A stretch of DNA of 64,000 bases. Origin: Brevirhabdus sp. Its GTDB lineage: Bacteria; Pseudomonadota; Alphaproteobacteria; Rhodobacterales; Rhodobacteraceae. Shown piece after piece: positions 1 to 8,030 of this stretch. The translations under genes and the position numbers were made by a program. The notes beneath the pieces are model-generated. The model saw only the letters and a program-made list of their open reading frames with translations, did not search any database and had not been told where the DNA came from. Numbering within the stretch: position 1 is the stretch's first letter; the number at the start of each line of letters is the position of its first letter. The DNA lies in assembly GCA_024637315.1 (NCBI GenBank), contig JAGXFH010000052.1, positions 1-64,000 on the forward strand. Reading direction: 5' to 3'.

Positions 1-42
1 CCACAAAATGGGTGTTTTTCCGCTTGGAATGCACACAAATTG

Positions 43-72
43 TTGTGTCTCCCCTCTATATTCCGCTAGATT
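43..72 (+). promoter_or_regulatory. Candidate sigma-70 promoter for the HU gene
   Basis: A TTGTGT hexamer (43-48) and a TAGATT hexamer (67-72) are separated by 18 bp, with a plausible start about 40 bp upstream of the HU start codon. An alternative TATATT box lies at 57-62 but has no well-spaced -35. This is a by-eye match only. Confidence 0.25.
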
Positions 73-117
73 CTGCGAATAAGCCCCAACTTTAGGGGAA
101 GGACGAGGAGACCATAC

Positions 118-405
118 ATGGCGAAACCAATGACAAAGACCCAGCTTGTTGCCGCGATGGCCGACGAAATGGGAACCGACAAGAAAACCGGCGCGGCTGC
201 GCTGGATGCGATCATCAACATCATCACCCGCGAAGTGTCCGCAGGTGGTGCCGTGACGCTTCCGGGTGTCGGCAAGATCATGTGCCGCGCGCGCCCGGCC
301 CGCATGGTGCGCAACCCCGCGACCGGCGAGCAGATCCAGAAAGAGGCCGACAAGGTGGTCAAGATGACCATTGCGAAGGCTCTTAAGGACAGCGTCAACG
401 ACTGA
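118..405 (+). CDS. HU/IHF-family nucleoid DNA-binding protein
   Basis: This 95-residue protein has the length and layout of the HU/IHF family: an N-terminal helical dimerisation part (KTQLVAAMADEMG) and a DNA-binding beta arm ending in RNPATGEQI, the family signature that carries the DNA-intercalating proline. It should bind and bend DNA as a dimer in the nucleoid. The ATG at 118 is chosen because GAGGAG lies 7 bp upstream; a second ATG at 130 is possible. The arm (PGVGKIMCRARPARMVRNP) is typical of alphaproteobacterial HU-like paralogues. A strong terminator follows immediately, so it is probably monocistronic on the right; its upstream neighbour is outside the window. Which HU paralogue it is cannot be told. 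Confidence 0.93.
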   Translation: MAKPMTKTQLVAAMADEMGTDKKTGAAALDAIINIITREVSAGGAVTLPGVGKIMCRARPARMVRNPATGEQIQKEADKVVKMTIAKALKDSVND

Positions 406-430
406 CGTTGCCTTCGGCTCTGATTTGAGA

Positions 431-458
431 AAGGGTCGCCCGGCGGGCGACCCTTTTT
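431..458 (+). terminator. Rho-independent terminator after the HU gene
   Basis: A perfect 10-bp stem (431-440 with 446-455) with a 5-base loop CGGCG is followed by a run of T. It sits 25 bp after the HU stop codon and 14 bp before the next start. Confidence 0.9.
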
Positions 459-471
459 CGTTGAGGCAGCT

Positions 472-1353
472 ATGGATTTTCGCGCAATCGGCATGGGGCT
501 GGCCTTTGCCTTCATGTGGTCCTCGGCCTTCACCTCGGCCCGGATCATCGTGGTCGATGCGCCGCCCGTGACAGCGCTGGCGATCCGGTTTCTGATCTCG
601 GGGCTATTGGCTGTCGGGATCGCGCTGGCGATGGGGCAAAGTTGGCGGCTGAGCCGGTCGCAGCGAAAATCGACCCTGATCTTCGGCGTTTGCCAGAATG
701 CAATCTACCTGGGCGCCTATTTCGTGGCGATACAGACGGTCGAGGCGTCGCTGGCAGCGATCATCGCGTCGACCATGCCGCTTCTGGTGGCGCTGTTGGG
801 CTGGATCGCCTTTGGCGACCGGGTTCGCCCGCTGGGCCTGGCGGGGCTGATCGCGGGTCTGGTTGGTGTCGCGATCATAATGGGCACGCGGTTGGGCGGC
901 GGCACCGATCCTTACGGCGTAGCCTTGTGTCTGATCGGTGTGGCGGCACTGTCCATTGCGACGCTTTCGGTGCGCGGTGCCTCTTCGGGCGGCAATGTGA
1001 TGATGATCGTCGGATTGCAGATGCTGGTCGGCTGCGCGGTGCTTGCAGTTGTCGCGCTGCTGACTGAAAGTTGGCAAGTCAACTGGACCTGGCAACTGAT
1101 CGCCGCGTTTGCCTATACAACGTTTGTTCCCGGACTCGCCGCCACATGGGTCTGGTTCACATTGGTCAACCGGATCGGCGCGGTGCGGGCGGCGACGTTC
1201 CATTTCCTCAATCCGTTTTTCGGTGTCGCCATCGCCGCGCTACTGCTGGGCGAGTCGCTGGGCCCGCTCGATATCTTGGGCGTCGTGATCATCGCGGCGG
1301 GCATTCTTGCGGTACAGATCGCAAAACGCGACCCTTCGCTGACGGGCATTTGA
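472..1353 (+). CDS. EamA/DMT-superfamily transporter
   Basis: A 293-residue, very hydrophobic protein with about ten membrane segments arranged as two EamA-type repeats, the usual size and fold of drug/metabolite transporters (RhaT/YdcZ-like exporters). The N-terminal FMWSSAFTSARIIV and the glycine-rich helix ends such as LLGESLGPLDILG are typical of the family. It lies in the inner membrane and probably exports amino acids or another small metabolite, but the substrate cannot be read from sequence. The ATG at 472 follows GAGGCAG by a short spacer. The ccdA-like gene starts 58 bp downstream in the same direction, so co-transcription is possible. Confidence 0.85.
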   Translation: MDFRAIGMGLAFAFMWSSAFTSARIIVVDAPPVTALAIRFLISGLLAVGIALAMGQSWRLSRSQRKSTLIFGVCQNAIYLGAYFVAIQTVEASLAAIIASTMPLLVALLGWIAFGDRVRPLGLAGLIAGLVGVAIIMGTRLGGGTDPYGVALCLIGVAALSIATLSVRGASSGGNVMMIVGLQMLVGCAVLAVVALLTESWQVNWTWQLIAAFAYTTFVPGLAATWVWFTLVNRIGAVRAATFHFLNPFFGVAIAALLLGESLGPLDILGVVIIAAGILAVQIAKRDPSLTGI

Positions 1354-1411
1354 TCGTTTGTAATCCGACTTTGCGTGACAGCCCGCCCCGCCGCAGCCTA
1401 TCCCTGAGGCG

Positions 1412-2125
1412 ATGGATCTGGTTCTTGCATATGCGGCGGGGCTTCTGACGCTCATCAATCCCTGCGTCTTGCCGATTCTGCCGATCGTTCTGGCTGCTTC
1501 GCTGCACTCCAGTCGGCATGGCCCGCTGGCCGTCGCCGCGGGGATGAGCGTGTCTTTCGTGGCGCTGGGCATGTTCGTAACTGTGCTTGGCCGAAGTTTC
1601 GGGATCACCGCGCAGGCCGTCGCCGATGCCGGGGCCGTGCTGATGGTGGGTTTCGGCTTGATCCTGGTGGCGCCCCAATTTTCGGCGCGCTTCGCGACTG
1701 CGACTGCCGGGGTGTCTGCCCGCGCTGATGCCGGTGTCGACGGGATCGACCGGCAGGGGCTTGGCGGGCAGTTTTTGGGTGGCATGCTTCTGGGGGCGGT
1801 CTGGAGCCCCTGCATTGGCCCGACTCTCGGCGGGGCGATCGGACTTGCCAGCCAGGGCGAGAGCCTGCTTCTGGGCCTTGGGATCATGATGCTCTTTGCC
1901 CTTGGTGTCTCAACGATCATTGTAACGCTGGGGTATGGTGCCCGATCGGCCATCCAGAAGCGTCAGGCCCTGATGCGCCGCGTCGCCGAGAAATCTCGCC
2001 CGATCCTTGGCGGGGTCTTCGTTGCCGTGGGGCTTGGCCTCTTGTTCCGCGTCCATCACATCATCGAGGCCTGGGCGCTTGACCGCATGCCGGGTTGGCT
2101 GATCGACTTCTCGGTCAGCATTTAG
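1412..2125 (+). CDS. ccdA: CcdA-type thiol-disulfide transmembrane transporter
   Basis: A 237-residue protein with six predicted membrane helices and the two conserved cysteine-proline motifs of CcdA/DsbD-beta proteins: NPCVLP near residue 20 and SPCIGP near residue 130. These cysteines pass reducing equivalents from cytoplasmic thioredoxin to periplasmic partners. The next gene, 21 bp downstream, encodes an exported thioredoxin with a WCSTC site, the natural electron acceptor, so the two form a periplasmic reducing pair. The family commonly serves cytochrome c maturation or repair of oxidised envelope proteins; which role applies here is not shown by context. It is slightly shorter than DsbD because it lacks the fused periplasmic domains. 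Confidence 0.85.
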   Translation: MDLVLAYAAGLLTLINPCVLPILPIVLAASLHSSRHGPLAVAAGMSVSFVALGMFVTVLGRSFGITAQAVADAGAVLMVGFGLILVAPQFSARFATATAGVSARADAGVDGIDRQGLGGQFLGGMLLGAVWSPCIGPTLGGAIGLASQGESLLLGLGIMMLFALGVSTIIVTLGYGARSAIQKRQALMRRVAEKSRPILGGVFVAVGLGLLFRVHHIIEAWALDRMPGWLIDFSVSI

Positions 2126-2146
2126 GCTCTAACAAGGAGAGATAAG

Positions 2147-2569
2147 ATGAACCGCCGCGATTTCATGATCATGACTGCCGCCGCCAGCGCCGCCACCGCC
2201 ATGCCCGCCCTAGCCGGCATAAAGGGCGCAATCGACTATGTGCCCGGCTTGGTAACGGAACGTCTTGCTGCCGGAGAGACCGTGTTTCTGGATTTCTCGG
2301 CGAGTTGGTGTTCGACCTGCAAGGCGCAAGAGCGGGTAATTGATGCGCTGATTGACGAGAATCCGGCCTATATGCAGGCAGTCACCTTCATCGTCGTCGA
2401 TTGGGATATCTACGCTATTGACCCGCTTACTCAGAGCCTGAATATCCCGCGCCGTTCGACGCTGGTGGTTCTGAAAGGAAACAAGGAACTTGGCCGTATC
2501 GTTGCCGGCACGTCGCGCAAGGATATTCAGGGACTGATGGATACCGCGCTGGGCGCGGCGACGTCGTAG
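2147..2569 (+). CDS. Tat-exported thioredoxin-fold protein, partner of CcdA
   Basis: A 140-residue thioredoxin-fold protein resembling the C-terminal (gamma) domain of DsbD. The leader begins MNRRDF, a twin-arginine-like motif, followed by an alanine-rich hydrophobic stretch and an ALA-type cleavage site near residue 23. The redox site is WCSTC near residues 54-58, and a cis-proline region (NIPRRSTLVV) follows. A ribosome-binding site AAGGAGAG precedes the ATG. It is directly downstream of ccdA, so it should be kept reduced by CcdA in the periplasm. Export through Tat rather than Sec is inferred from the RR motif and is unusual for a thioredoxin. Confidence 0.85.
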   Translation: MNRRDFMIMTAAASAATAMPALAGIKGAIDYVPGLVTERLAAGETVFLDFSASWCSTCKAQERVIDALIDENPAYMQAVTFIVVDWDIYAIDPLTQSLNIPRRSTLVVLKGNKELGRIVAGTSRKDIQGLMDTALGAATS

Positions 2570-2580
2570 ACGCCTAAATC

Positions 2581-2598
2581 CAGCCCGCGGCGGGGCTG
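2581..2598. terminator. Weak hairpin between convergent genes
   Basis: The 6-bp stem CAGCCC/GGGCTG with a GCGGCG loop lies between the convergent thioredoxin and aroC genes. There is no T-run, so it is at best a weak or Rho-assisted terminator. Confidence 0.3.
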
Positions 2599-2621
2599 TC
2601 CTTCAGACGATGATGGCCATG

Positions 2622-3722
2622 TCAGCCGATCCGGCCGCGGATGCCGCCGGTTTGCGCGCGGTCCAGAAGGATGTGATCCAGGATCACGCAAGCCATCATC
2701 GCCTCGCCCACAGGCACCGCGCGAATGCCGACGCAGGGATCGTGACGGCCTTTCGTGACGATCTCGGTCGCCTCGCCTGCGATTGTGATCGTCTTGCGCG
2801 GTGTCAGGATCGACGAGGTCGGTTTGACTGCAAAACGGCAGACGATGTCCTGCCCTGTCGAGATGCCACCGAGGATGCCGCCGGCATGATTGCTGCTGAA
2901 TTCAGGGCCATCGGGCCCCATCCTGATCTCGTCGGCATTGGCCTCTCCGGTCAGGCAGGCGGCGGCCATGCCTTCGCCGATCTCGACGCCCTTGACGGCA
3001 TTGATCGACATCATCGCTGCGGCGATATCAGTGTCCAACTTGCCATAGACCGGGGCGCCGAGCCCGGCTGGCGCCCCCTTCGCGACAACCTCTATGACCG
3101 CACCGACCGAACTGCCGGATTTCCGCAGACCGTCAAGATATACCGCCCATTCCGCAGCCGCCGTCGCATCAGGGGTCCAGAACGGATTGGCGTCGATCTG
3201 GTCCCAGTCAAAGCGGGCGCGCTCTATCTGTCGCGGACCCATCTGGACCATGTAGCCCTTGATCTGCATGCCCGGCAGCAACGCCCGGATCACTTCGCGA
3301 GCCACGCCTCCCGCGGCAACCCGCGCTGCCGTCTCTCGGGCAGAGGATCGACCGCCGCCACGCGGGTCGCGGATGCCGTATTTCTGCCAATAGGTGATAT
3401 CGGCGTGGCCAGGCCGGAACTTTTGCGCGATGTCTCCGTAATCCTTCGACCTCTGGTCGGTATTGCGGATCATCAACTGGATCGGGGTCCCGGTGGTGTG
3501 GCCCTCGTAGATGCCCGACAGGATCTCGACCTCGTCCGGTTCTCGCCTTTGTGTGGTGAACCTGTTCTGACCGGGCTTGCGCCGATCCAGCCAGTGTTGA
3601 AGCATTGCAGCGTCCAGCGATACGCCGGGAGGGCAGCCATCTATCGTTGCCCCCAGCGCGGGACCATGCGACTCGCCCCAGGTGGTGACGCGGAAGAGGT
3701 GGCCGAAGGTATTCAGGCTCAT
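2622..3722 (-). CDS. aroC: Chorismate synthase
   Basis: A 366-residue full-length chorismate synthase, the last shared enzyme of aromatic amino-acid synthesis, which converts 5-enolpyruvylshikimate-3-phosphate to chorismate using reduced FMN. Family signatures visible are the N-terminal [20 protein letters not shown], the RHDP block ([19 protein letters not shown]) near residues 318-336, and the central [18 protein letters not shown]. The ATG at 3722 gives the canonical start. It is transcribed leftward, divergent from the thiamine riboswitch, and convergent with the ccdA/thioredoxin pair. No unusual features are seen. Confidence 0.97.
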   Translation of the reverse strand: MSLNTFGHLFRVTTWGESHGPALGATIDGCPPGVSLDAAMLQHWLDRRKPGQNRFTTQRREPDEVEILSGIYEGHTTGTPIQLMIRNTDQRSKDYGDIAQKFRPGHADITYWQKYGIRDPRGGGRSSARETAARVAAGGVAREVIRALLPGMQIKGYMVQMGPRQIERARFDWDQIDANPFWTPDATAAAEWAVYLDGLRKSGSSVGAVIEVVAKGAPAGLGAPVYGKLDTDIAAAMMSINAVKGVEIGEGMAAACLTGEANADEIRMGPDGPEFSSNHAGGILGGISTGQDIVCRFAVKPTSSILTPRKTITIAGEATEIVTKGRHDPCVGIRAVPVGEAMMACVILDHILLDRAQTGGIRGRIG

Positions 3723-3816
3723 GGTTTAACTCCCTTTGGCAGGGGTCTAGCGGGGGCGATGGTTTGTCTCAAGAGGTTTCACCTTGCGCCGGCGAGCTGC
3801 GCGGCCTAGTTTTGAT

Positions 3817-3905
3817 CCTACCTCGGGGTGCACCGATCCGGTGCTGAGATGCGAAAGCGGACCCGTTGAACCTGAACCGGCTAACACCGGCGGAGGGAAG
3901 GTGAG
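3817..3905 (+). promoter_or_regulatory. TPP riboswitch (THI element)
   Basis: The leader of thiB carries the conserved TPP-aptamer blocks in the right order: CTCGGGGTGC (3822-3831), the CTGAGA core (3844-3849), a variable P3-like arm, then CCGTTGAACCTGAACCGG and the closing CGGAGGGAAGGTGA. It ends about 45 bp before the thiB start, so thiamine pyrophosphate should repress the thiBPQ importer, probably by hiding the ribosome-binding site (ATCTCCACC downstream could pair with GGTGAG) or by premature termination. Confidence 0.93.
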
Positions 3906-3949
3906 TTTATCTCCACCCGAACCCCGCCCGTTCGCAAATGGAGAGAAAG

Positions 3950-4942
3950 ATGAAATCCACTTTGATAGCGACGGGACTTCTGGCCTTGGCAAGCACTGCC
4001 CAGGCGCAGGAGAAGCCCGTGCTGACCGTCTACACTTATGACAGCTTTGTCGCCGAATGGGGCCCGGGACCGCAGATAGAGGCGGCGTTCGAGGCTGGCT
4101 GTGGCTGCGACCTGCAACTTGTCAGCGCCGGCGACGGGGCGGCGCTCTTGGCGCGAGTTCGCCTGGAAGGCGCGCGAACTGACGCCGATGTCGTGCTGGG
4201 TCTGGATACCAACCTGACGGCCGCCGCCGCCGAGACCGGCATATTCGCGCCGCATGGACTTGACCTGGCAGAGTTCGATATGCCGGTCGACTATCAGGAC
4301 AACATTTTCCTACCCTATGACTGGGGGTATTTCGCCTTTGTCTATGACCAGAAAACAGTTCCTAACCCACCGGAATCGTTCGAGGAGCTTGCGGCGAGCG
4401 ACCTGAAGGTAGTCATTCAGGACCCGCGATCCTCGACCCCCGGTCTGGGACTCTTGTTGTGGATCAAGGCGGCTTATGGAGACCGCGCGCCCGAGATATG
4501 GGAGGCGCTGTCGGACAATATCCTGACCGTCACAAAGGGTTGGTCGGAATCCTATGGCATGTTCCTGGCTGGCGAGGCGGATATGGTTTTGTCCTACACG
4601 ACATCGCCCGCCTATCATCTGATCGCCGAGGACGATGCCAGCAAGGCGGCGGCCAAGTTCAACGAAGGGCATTATTTGCAGATCGAGGTCGCAGCCAAGG
4701 TTGCCTCGAGCGATCAGTCGGATCTGGCGGATCAGTTCATGGAGTTCGTCCTGACGGAGGAATTTCAGAAGACCATCCCCGAAACGAACTGGATGTATCC
4801 GGCGGTCATGCCCTCGACCGGACTGCCGGAAGGGTTCGAAACGCTGATCACGCCGGAAACTGCGTTGCTGTATTCCGCAGGTGAAGCGGCAGAGATCCGC
4901 GAGGAGGCTCTGCAGGAATGGCTGACCGCGCTCAGCCGCTGA
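3950..4942 (+). CDS. thiB: Thiamine ABC transporter, periplasmic binding protein
   Basis: About 330 residues with a Sec signal peptide (MKSTLIATGLLALASTAQAQ) and the type-2 periplasmic binding fold of the ThiB/TbpA family: VLTVYTYDSFVAEWGPG at the mature N-terminus and the WGYFAFVYD and TKGWSESYGMFLAGEADMV blocks. It captures thiamine or thiamine phosphates for the ThiPQ permease. The ATG at 3950 is preferred over the in-frame ATG at 3938, because GGAGAG (3942-3947) sits just before it and the signal peptide then begins correctly. It lies directly behind a TPP riboswitch and its 3' end overlaps thiP by 25 bp, so the three genes form one thiamine-repressed operon. Confidence 0.94.
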   Translation: MKSTLIATGLLALASTAQAQEKPVLTVYTYDSFVAEWGPGPQIEAAFEAGCGCDLQLVSAGDGAALLARVRLEGARTDADVVLGLDTNLTAAAAETGIFAPHGLDLAEFDMPVDYQDNIFLPYDWGYFAFVYDQKTVPNPPESFEELAASDLKVVIQDPRSSTPGLGLLLWIKAAYGDRAPEIWEALSDNILTVTKGWSESYGMFLAGEADMVLSYTTSPAYHLIAEDDASKAAAKFNEGHYLQIEVAAKVASSDQSDLADQFMEFVLTEEFQKTIPETNWMYPAVMPSTGLPEGFETLITPETALLYSAGEAAEIREEALQEWLTALSR

Positions 4943-6489
4943 TCCGGTTCTGGCCGGGCTTTGGCGCCGCGGCACTGGTGGCGGCGCTGACGCTTGGCAC
5001 TGTGCTGGCGGTGGCGCTGCGTGCCGAGGGCTGGGCCGGACTGACGCCCTCGGATTGGGCGGCGGTTCGGTTTACTCTGTTGCAGGCGCTGCTCTCTGCT
5101 GCGATCAGCGTGGCGCTTGCAGTGCCGGTCGCACGCGCCTTGGCGCGGCGGCGGTTTCGCGGCAGGAGCTTGCTGGTGACGCTGCTGGGGGCACCCTTCA
5201 TCTTGCCCGTGATCGTGGCGATTCTGGGGTTGCTGGCGGTGTTCGGTCGAAATGGCCTGTTTAGTTACCTGTTCGGCACGATTGGTTTGCCGGCGATCGA
5301 CATCTACGGGTTGCATGGTGTGGTTTTGGCGCATGTGTTTTTCAATTTGCCGCTTGCGACGCGGTTGATCCTGCAGGGTTGGCTGGCGATCCCGGCAGAG
5401 CGGTTTCGGCTGGCGGCCTCTTTGGGGTTTGCCTCGGACGATATTGCGCGGGTCCTTGAACGGCCAATGCTGCGCAACGTGCTGCCGGGTGCCTTCATGG
5501 TGATCTTCGTGATCTGCACCACCAGCTTTGCCGTGGCTCTGGCGTTGGGTGGCGGGCCAAAGGCGACCACTGTGGAACTGGCGATCTACCAGGCATTCCG
5601 GTTCGAATTCGATCTGGGCAAGGCTGCCCTTCTGGCGTTGGTGCAATTCACGATTTGCACGGTCGCCGCCGGCTTGGCCCTATGGGCGCATGTGCCCGAA
5701 GCAGGCGCGCCGGGGCTGGACCGGGCGGTCGAGCGTTGGGATGCACGAGGTTCCGGATCGCGCTGGCTGGACGCCGCCCTGATCACGCTGGCGGCCTTGT
5801 TCTTGCTTCTGCCATTGGCCATGGTCACGGTTCACGGCGTACCGGGAATGGCGGGGTTGGGAAACTCAGTGGCGCTTGCGGCGGGACGGTCGGTTCTGGT
5901 GGCGCTGGCCGCAGCGCTTGTCACGGTGGTCCTGGCCCTGGCCCTGGCATTCGCGGTTCAGGCTGTGCGCGGCACGATTGGCAAAGGGGTGTTGGAGGGG
6001 ATCGGATATCTGGCGATCGCGGCATCGCCTCTGGTCATTGGCACCGGGTTGTTCATTGTGCTTTTCCCCTTATTAGACCCTGTTTCTGTCGCGCTGCCCA
6101 TCACGGCATTGGTCAATGCGCTGATGAGCCTGCCGTTTGCCCTGCGTGCGCTGGTTCCCGCAGTGGCGCAGGTCGAGCATCAATTCGGTCAGCTTGCCGA
6201 CAGTCTGTCGCTGCATGGCTGGGCGCGTCTGCGGCACCTTTATCTGCCGCGATTGCGCAGGCCGGTGGGATTCGCCGCCGGGCTCGCCGCGGCGTTGAGC
6301 ATGGGCGACCTTGGAGTGATCGCGTTGTTCGCCGATCCCGAGGCTGCGACTTTGCCGTTGCAGATGTATCGTCTGATGGCCGCCTACCGTATGGACGAGG
6401 CGGCGGGTGCCGGGTTGCTATTGCTCGTTCTGTCGCTGTCGCTGTTCTGGCTGTTCGATCGCGGGGGGCGCATTGATGCTGACACTTGA
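4918..6489 (+). CDS. thiP: Thiamine ABC transporter, permease
   Basis: A 523-residue inner-membrane permease with two homologous halves, each ending in a BPD_transp_1 domain with an EAA-type loop (for example AASLGFASDDIARVLERP near residue 163 and ADSLSLHGWARLRHLYLPR in the second half). This duplicated architecture and the length are those of ThiP. About 12 membrane helices are expected. It forms the channel for thiamine delivered by ThiB. The ATG at 4918 lies within the end of thiB, with GAGGAGG upstream, which implies translational coupling. Its own end overlaps thiQ by 14 bp. Confidence 0.94.
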   Translation: MADRAQPLIRFWPGFGAAALVAALTLGTVLAVALRAEGWAGLTPSDWAAVRFTLLQALLSAAISVALAVPVARALARRRFRGRSLLVTLLGAPFILPVIVAILGLLAVFGRNGLFSYLFGTIGLPAIDIYGLHGVVLAHVFFNLPLATRLILQGWLAIPAERFRLAASLGFASDDIARVLERPMLRNVLPGAFMVIFVICTTSFAVALALGGGPKATTVELAIYQAFRFEFDLGKAALLALVQFTICTVAAGLALWAHVPEAGAPGLDRAVERWDARGSGSRWLDAALITLAALFLLLPLAMVTVHGVPGMAGLGNSVALAAGRSVLVALAAALVTVVLALALAFAVQAVRGTIGKGVLEGIGYLAIAASPLVIGTGLFIVLFPLLDPVSVALPITALVNALMSLPFALRALVPAVAQVEHQFGQLADSLSLHGWARLRHLYLPRLRRPVGFAAGLAAALSMGDLGVIALFADPEAATLPLQMYRLMAAYRMDEAAGAGLLLLVLSLSLFWLFDRGGRIDADT

Positions 6490-7168
6490 ACGGATCGACA
6501 TCCGGCAGGACGAGTTCCGCCTTACTGCCGAGTTCAAGGTCGACGATAGGGCGCTTGTGGCTGTCGTCGGGCCGTCGGGAGCTGGAAAATCGACCCTGCT
6601 CAACGTTATTTCAGGGTTCTTTGCGCCGGTTGGCGGGCGGGTCTTGTGGGATGGCGCCGACATCACCGATGCGGCCCCTGGCAAGCGCCCGTTGTCGGTA
6701 GTGTTCCAGGACAACAACCTGTTTCCGCACCTGACCGCGTTTCAGAACGTGGCGTTGGGTATCAAACCGTCCCTGAAGCTGGACAAGGCCGAGGCGGTGC
6801 GCGTGAACGATGCGCTGGAGCGTGTCGGATTGGTGGGGATGGAGCTGCGCAAACCCGGGGCCCTTTCCGGCGGCCAGCAAAGCCGGGTGACGCTGGCGCG
6901 GCTTCTGGTACGGGGCAGGCCGCTGATCCTTCTGGACGAACCGTTCGCGGCGCTTGGTCCCGCCTTGCGGGTCGAGATGCTGGATCTGGTGGCGGAGCTT
7001 GTACGGGCCGAGGGTGCGACGCTGCTGATGGTCACGCACCATCCGGCGGATGCGCTCCGGATCGCGGATCAGACCATCGTTGTGGCAAATGGTGTGGCAG
7101 CCGCGCCGGTGCCCACACAGGCGCTGTTCGATGATCCGCCAAAGGTTCTGCGCGACTATCTGGGGTAG
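6476..7168 (+). CDS. thiQ: Thiamine ABC transporter, ATP-binding protein
   Basis: A 230-residue ATPase with a full set of ABC motifs: Walker A GPSGAGKST near residue 33, the Q-loop in VVFQDNNLFPHLT, the signature LSGGQQSR, Walker B LILLDEPFAALGP and the switch histidine in MVTHHPADA. The ATG at 6476 is chosen because translation upstream of it overlaps the coding end of thiP and looks unlike ABC protein; from here the N-terminus (MLTLERIDIRQDEFRL) aligns with ThiQ. It powers thiamine uptake with ThiB and ThiP. It ends just before a hairpin shared with the convergent petC gene. Confidence 0.95.
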   Translation: MLTLERIDIRQDEFRLTAEFKVDDRALVAVVGPSGAGKSTLLNVISGFFAPVGGRVLWDGADITDAAPGKRPLSVVFQDNNLFPHLTAFQNVALGIKPSLKLDKAEAVRVNDALERVGLVGMELRKPGALSGGQQSRVTLARLLVRGRPLILLDEPFAALGPALRVEMLDLVAELVRAEGATLLMVTHHPADALRIADQTIVVANGVAAAPVPTQALFDDPPKVLRDYLG

Positions 7169-7182
7169 ACCGGTCAACAACG

Positions 7183-7207
7183 AAAAACGCGCCCCGAAGG
7201 GCGCGTT
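7183..7207 (-). terminator. Terminator for petABC, shared with convergent thiBPQ
   Basis: A perfect 9-bp stem (7186-7194 with 7199-7207) with a CGAA loop. Read on the minus strand it is followed by TTTTT, so it is an intrinsic terminator for petC; on the plus strand it lacks a T-run but may still end thiQ transcripts. Confidence 0.82.
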
Positions 7208-7231
7208 CTGCTGTGTTCGGGCCCGAAAAGG

Positions 7232-8014
7232 TCAGACTTCCTTGCGGTTCTTGACCGGCGCCCAGATGCGCTTGTTCGTCAGGTAAAGCAGCACGGCGAG
7301 GATGCCGAGGAAGAGCACACCCACGAAACCCACCTGCTTGCGCGCCATCATCTTGGGTTCCGCTGCCCACATCAGGAAAGCAGAGACATCTTCTGCCAGA
7401 TGATGCGCGTCGTTGGCATGGCCATCGGCATATTCGACAATCTCGTCCGAAAGCGGCGGCGTCATCGAGATCAATCCGCCGGGAAAGACCGTGTTTTCAT
7501 AAAGCACGGCGCCAGCCTGTTCCACCTCTTCGCCGGTATAGCTGGTCAGCAGGGCGGTGATGTATTCCGGTCCGCCGATACCCTTGAAAAACTGGTTGAT
7601 CCCGAGCCCGTACGGCCCGTGAAAGCCGGCGCGGGCCTTGGCCATCATCGACAGGTCGGGCGCGTTCGCCAGCCCGGATTTCGGGAAATGATCGGTCGGC
7701 GTGGCTGGTCGGAAATCGTCCAGTTCTGAGTCGAACACCTCGAACTGGGCGGCGTAGGCCCGGACTTGCTCATCGTCGTAGCCAAGGTCCGTCAGATCAC
7801 GCAGCGGTACGTATTGTAGGCCGTGGCAGGCCGAGCAGACCTCGGTGTAGACCTGAAGACCGCGCTGAAGCTGTGCCTGATCGTATTTGCCGAACGGGCC
7901 ATCGAACGAGAAGGCGATGTTCTCGATATGCCCGTCTTCAGCGCCAGCGGCCATGACGCCGCCGGTTGTAACGGCAAAGGCGGCGAGCGCGGAAAGGGTA
8001 AGGTTCCTGATCAT
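7232..8014 (-). CDS. petC: Cytochrome c1 of the bc1 complex
   Basis: About 260 residues. A Sec signal peptide ([19 protein letters not shown]) is followed by the haem-binding motif CSACH near residue 53, the [12 protein letters not shown] block, and one C-terminal membrane anchor ([18 protein letters not shown]). The mature protein carries covalent haem c in the periplasm and passes electrons from the Rieske protein to soluble or membrane cytochromes c. The ATG at 8014 is chosen because it begins the signal peptide and has GAAAGGA upstream; an open frame to 8068 would overlap petB. It is the third gene of petABC, 16 bp after petB. Confidence 0.96.
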   Translation of the reverse strand: MIRNLTLSALAAFAVTTGGVMAAGAEDGHIENIAFSFDGPFGKYDQAQLQRGLQVYTEVCSACHGLQYVPLRDLTDLGYDDEQVRAYAAQFEVFDSELDDFRPATPTDHFPKSGLANAPDLSMMAKARAGFHGPYGLGINQFFKGIGGPEYITALLTSYTGEEVEQAGAVLYENTVFPGGLISMTPPLSDEIVEYADGHANDAHHLAEDVSAFLMWAAEPKMMARKQVGFVGVLFLGILAVLLYLTNKRIWAPVKNRKEV

Positions 8015-8030
8015 GGGTCTTGATCCTTTC

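Noticed and set aside
2610-3809. A 399-codon plus-strand frame opposite aroC
   Set aside because: aroC is canonical and full length; the plus-strand frame has no family similarity and shadow-like composition.
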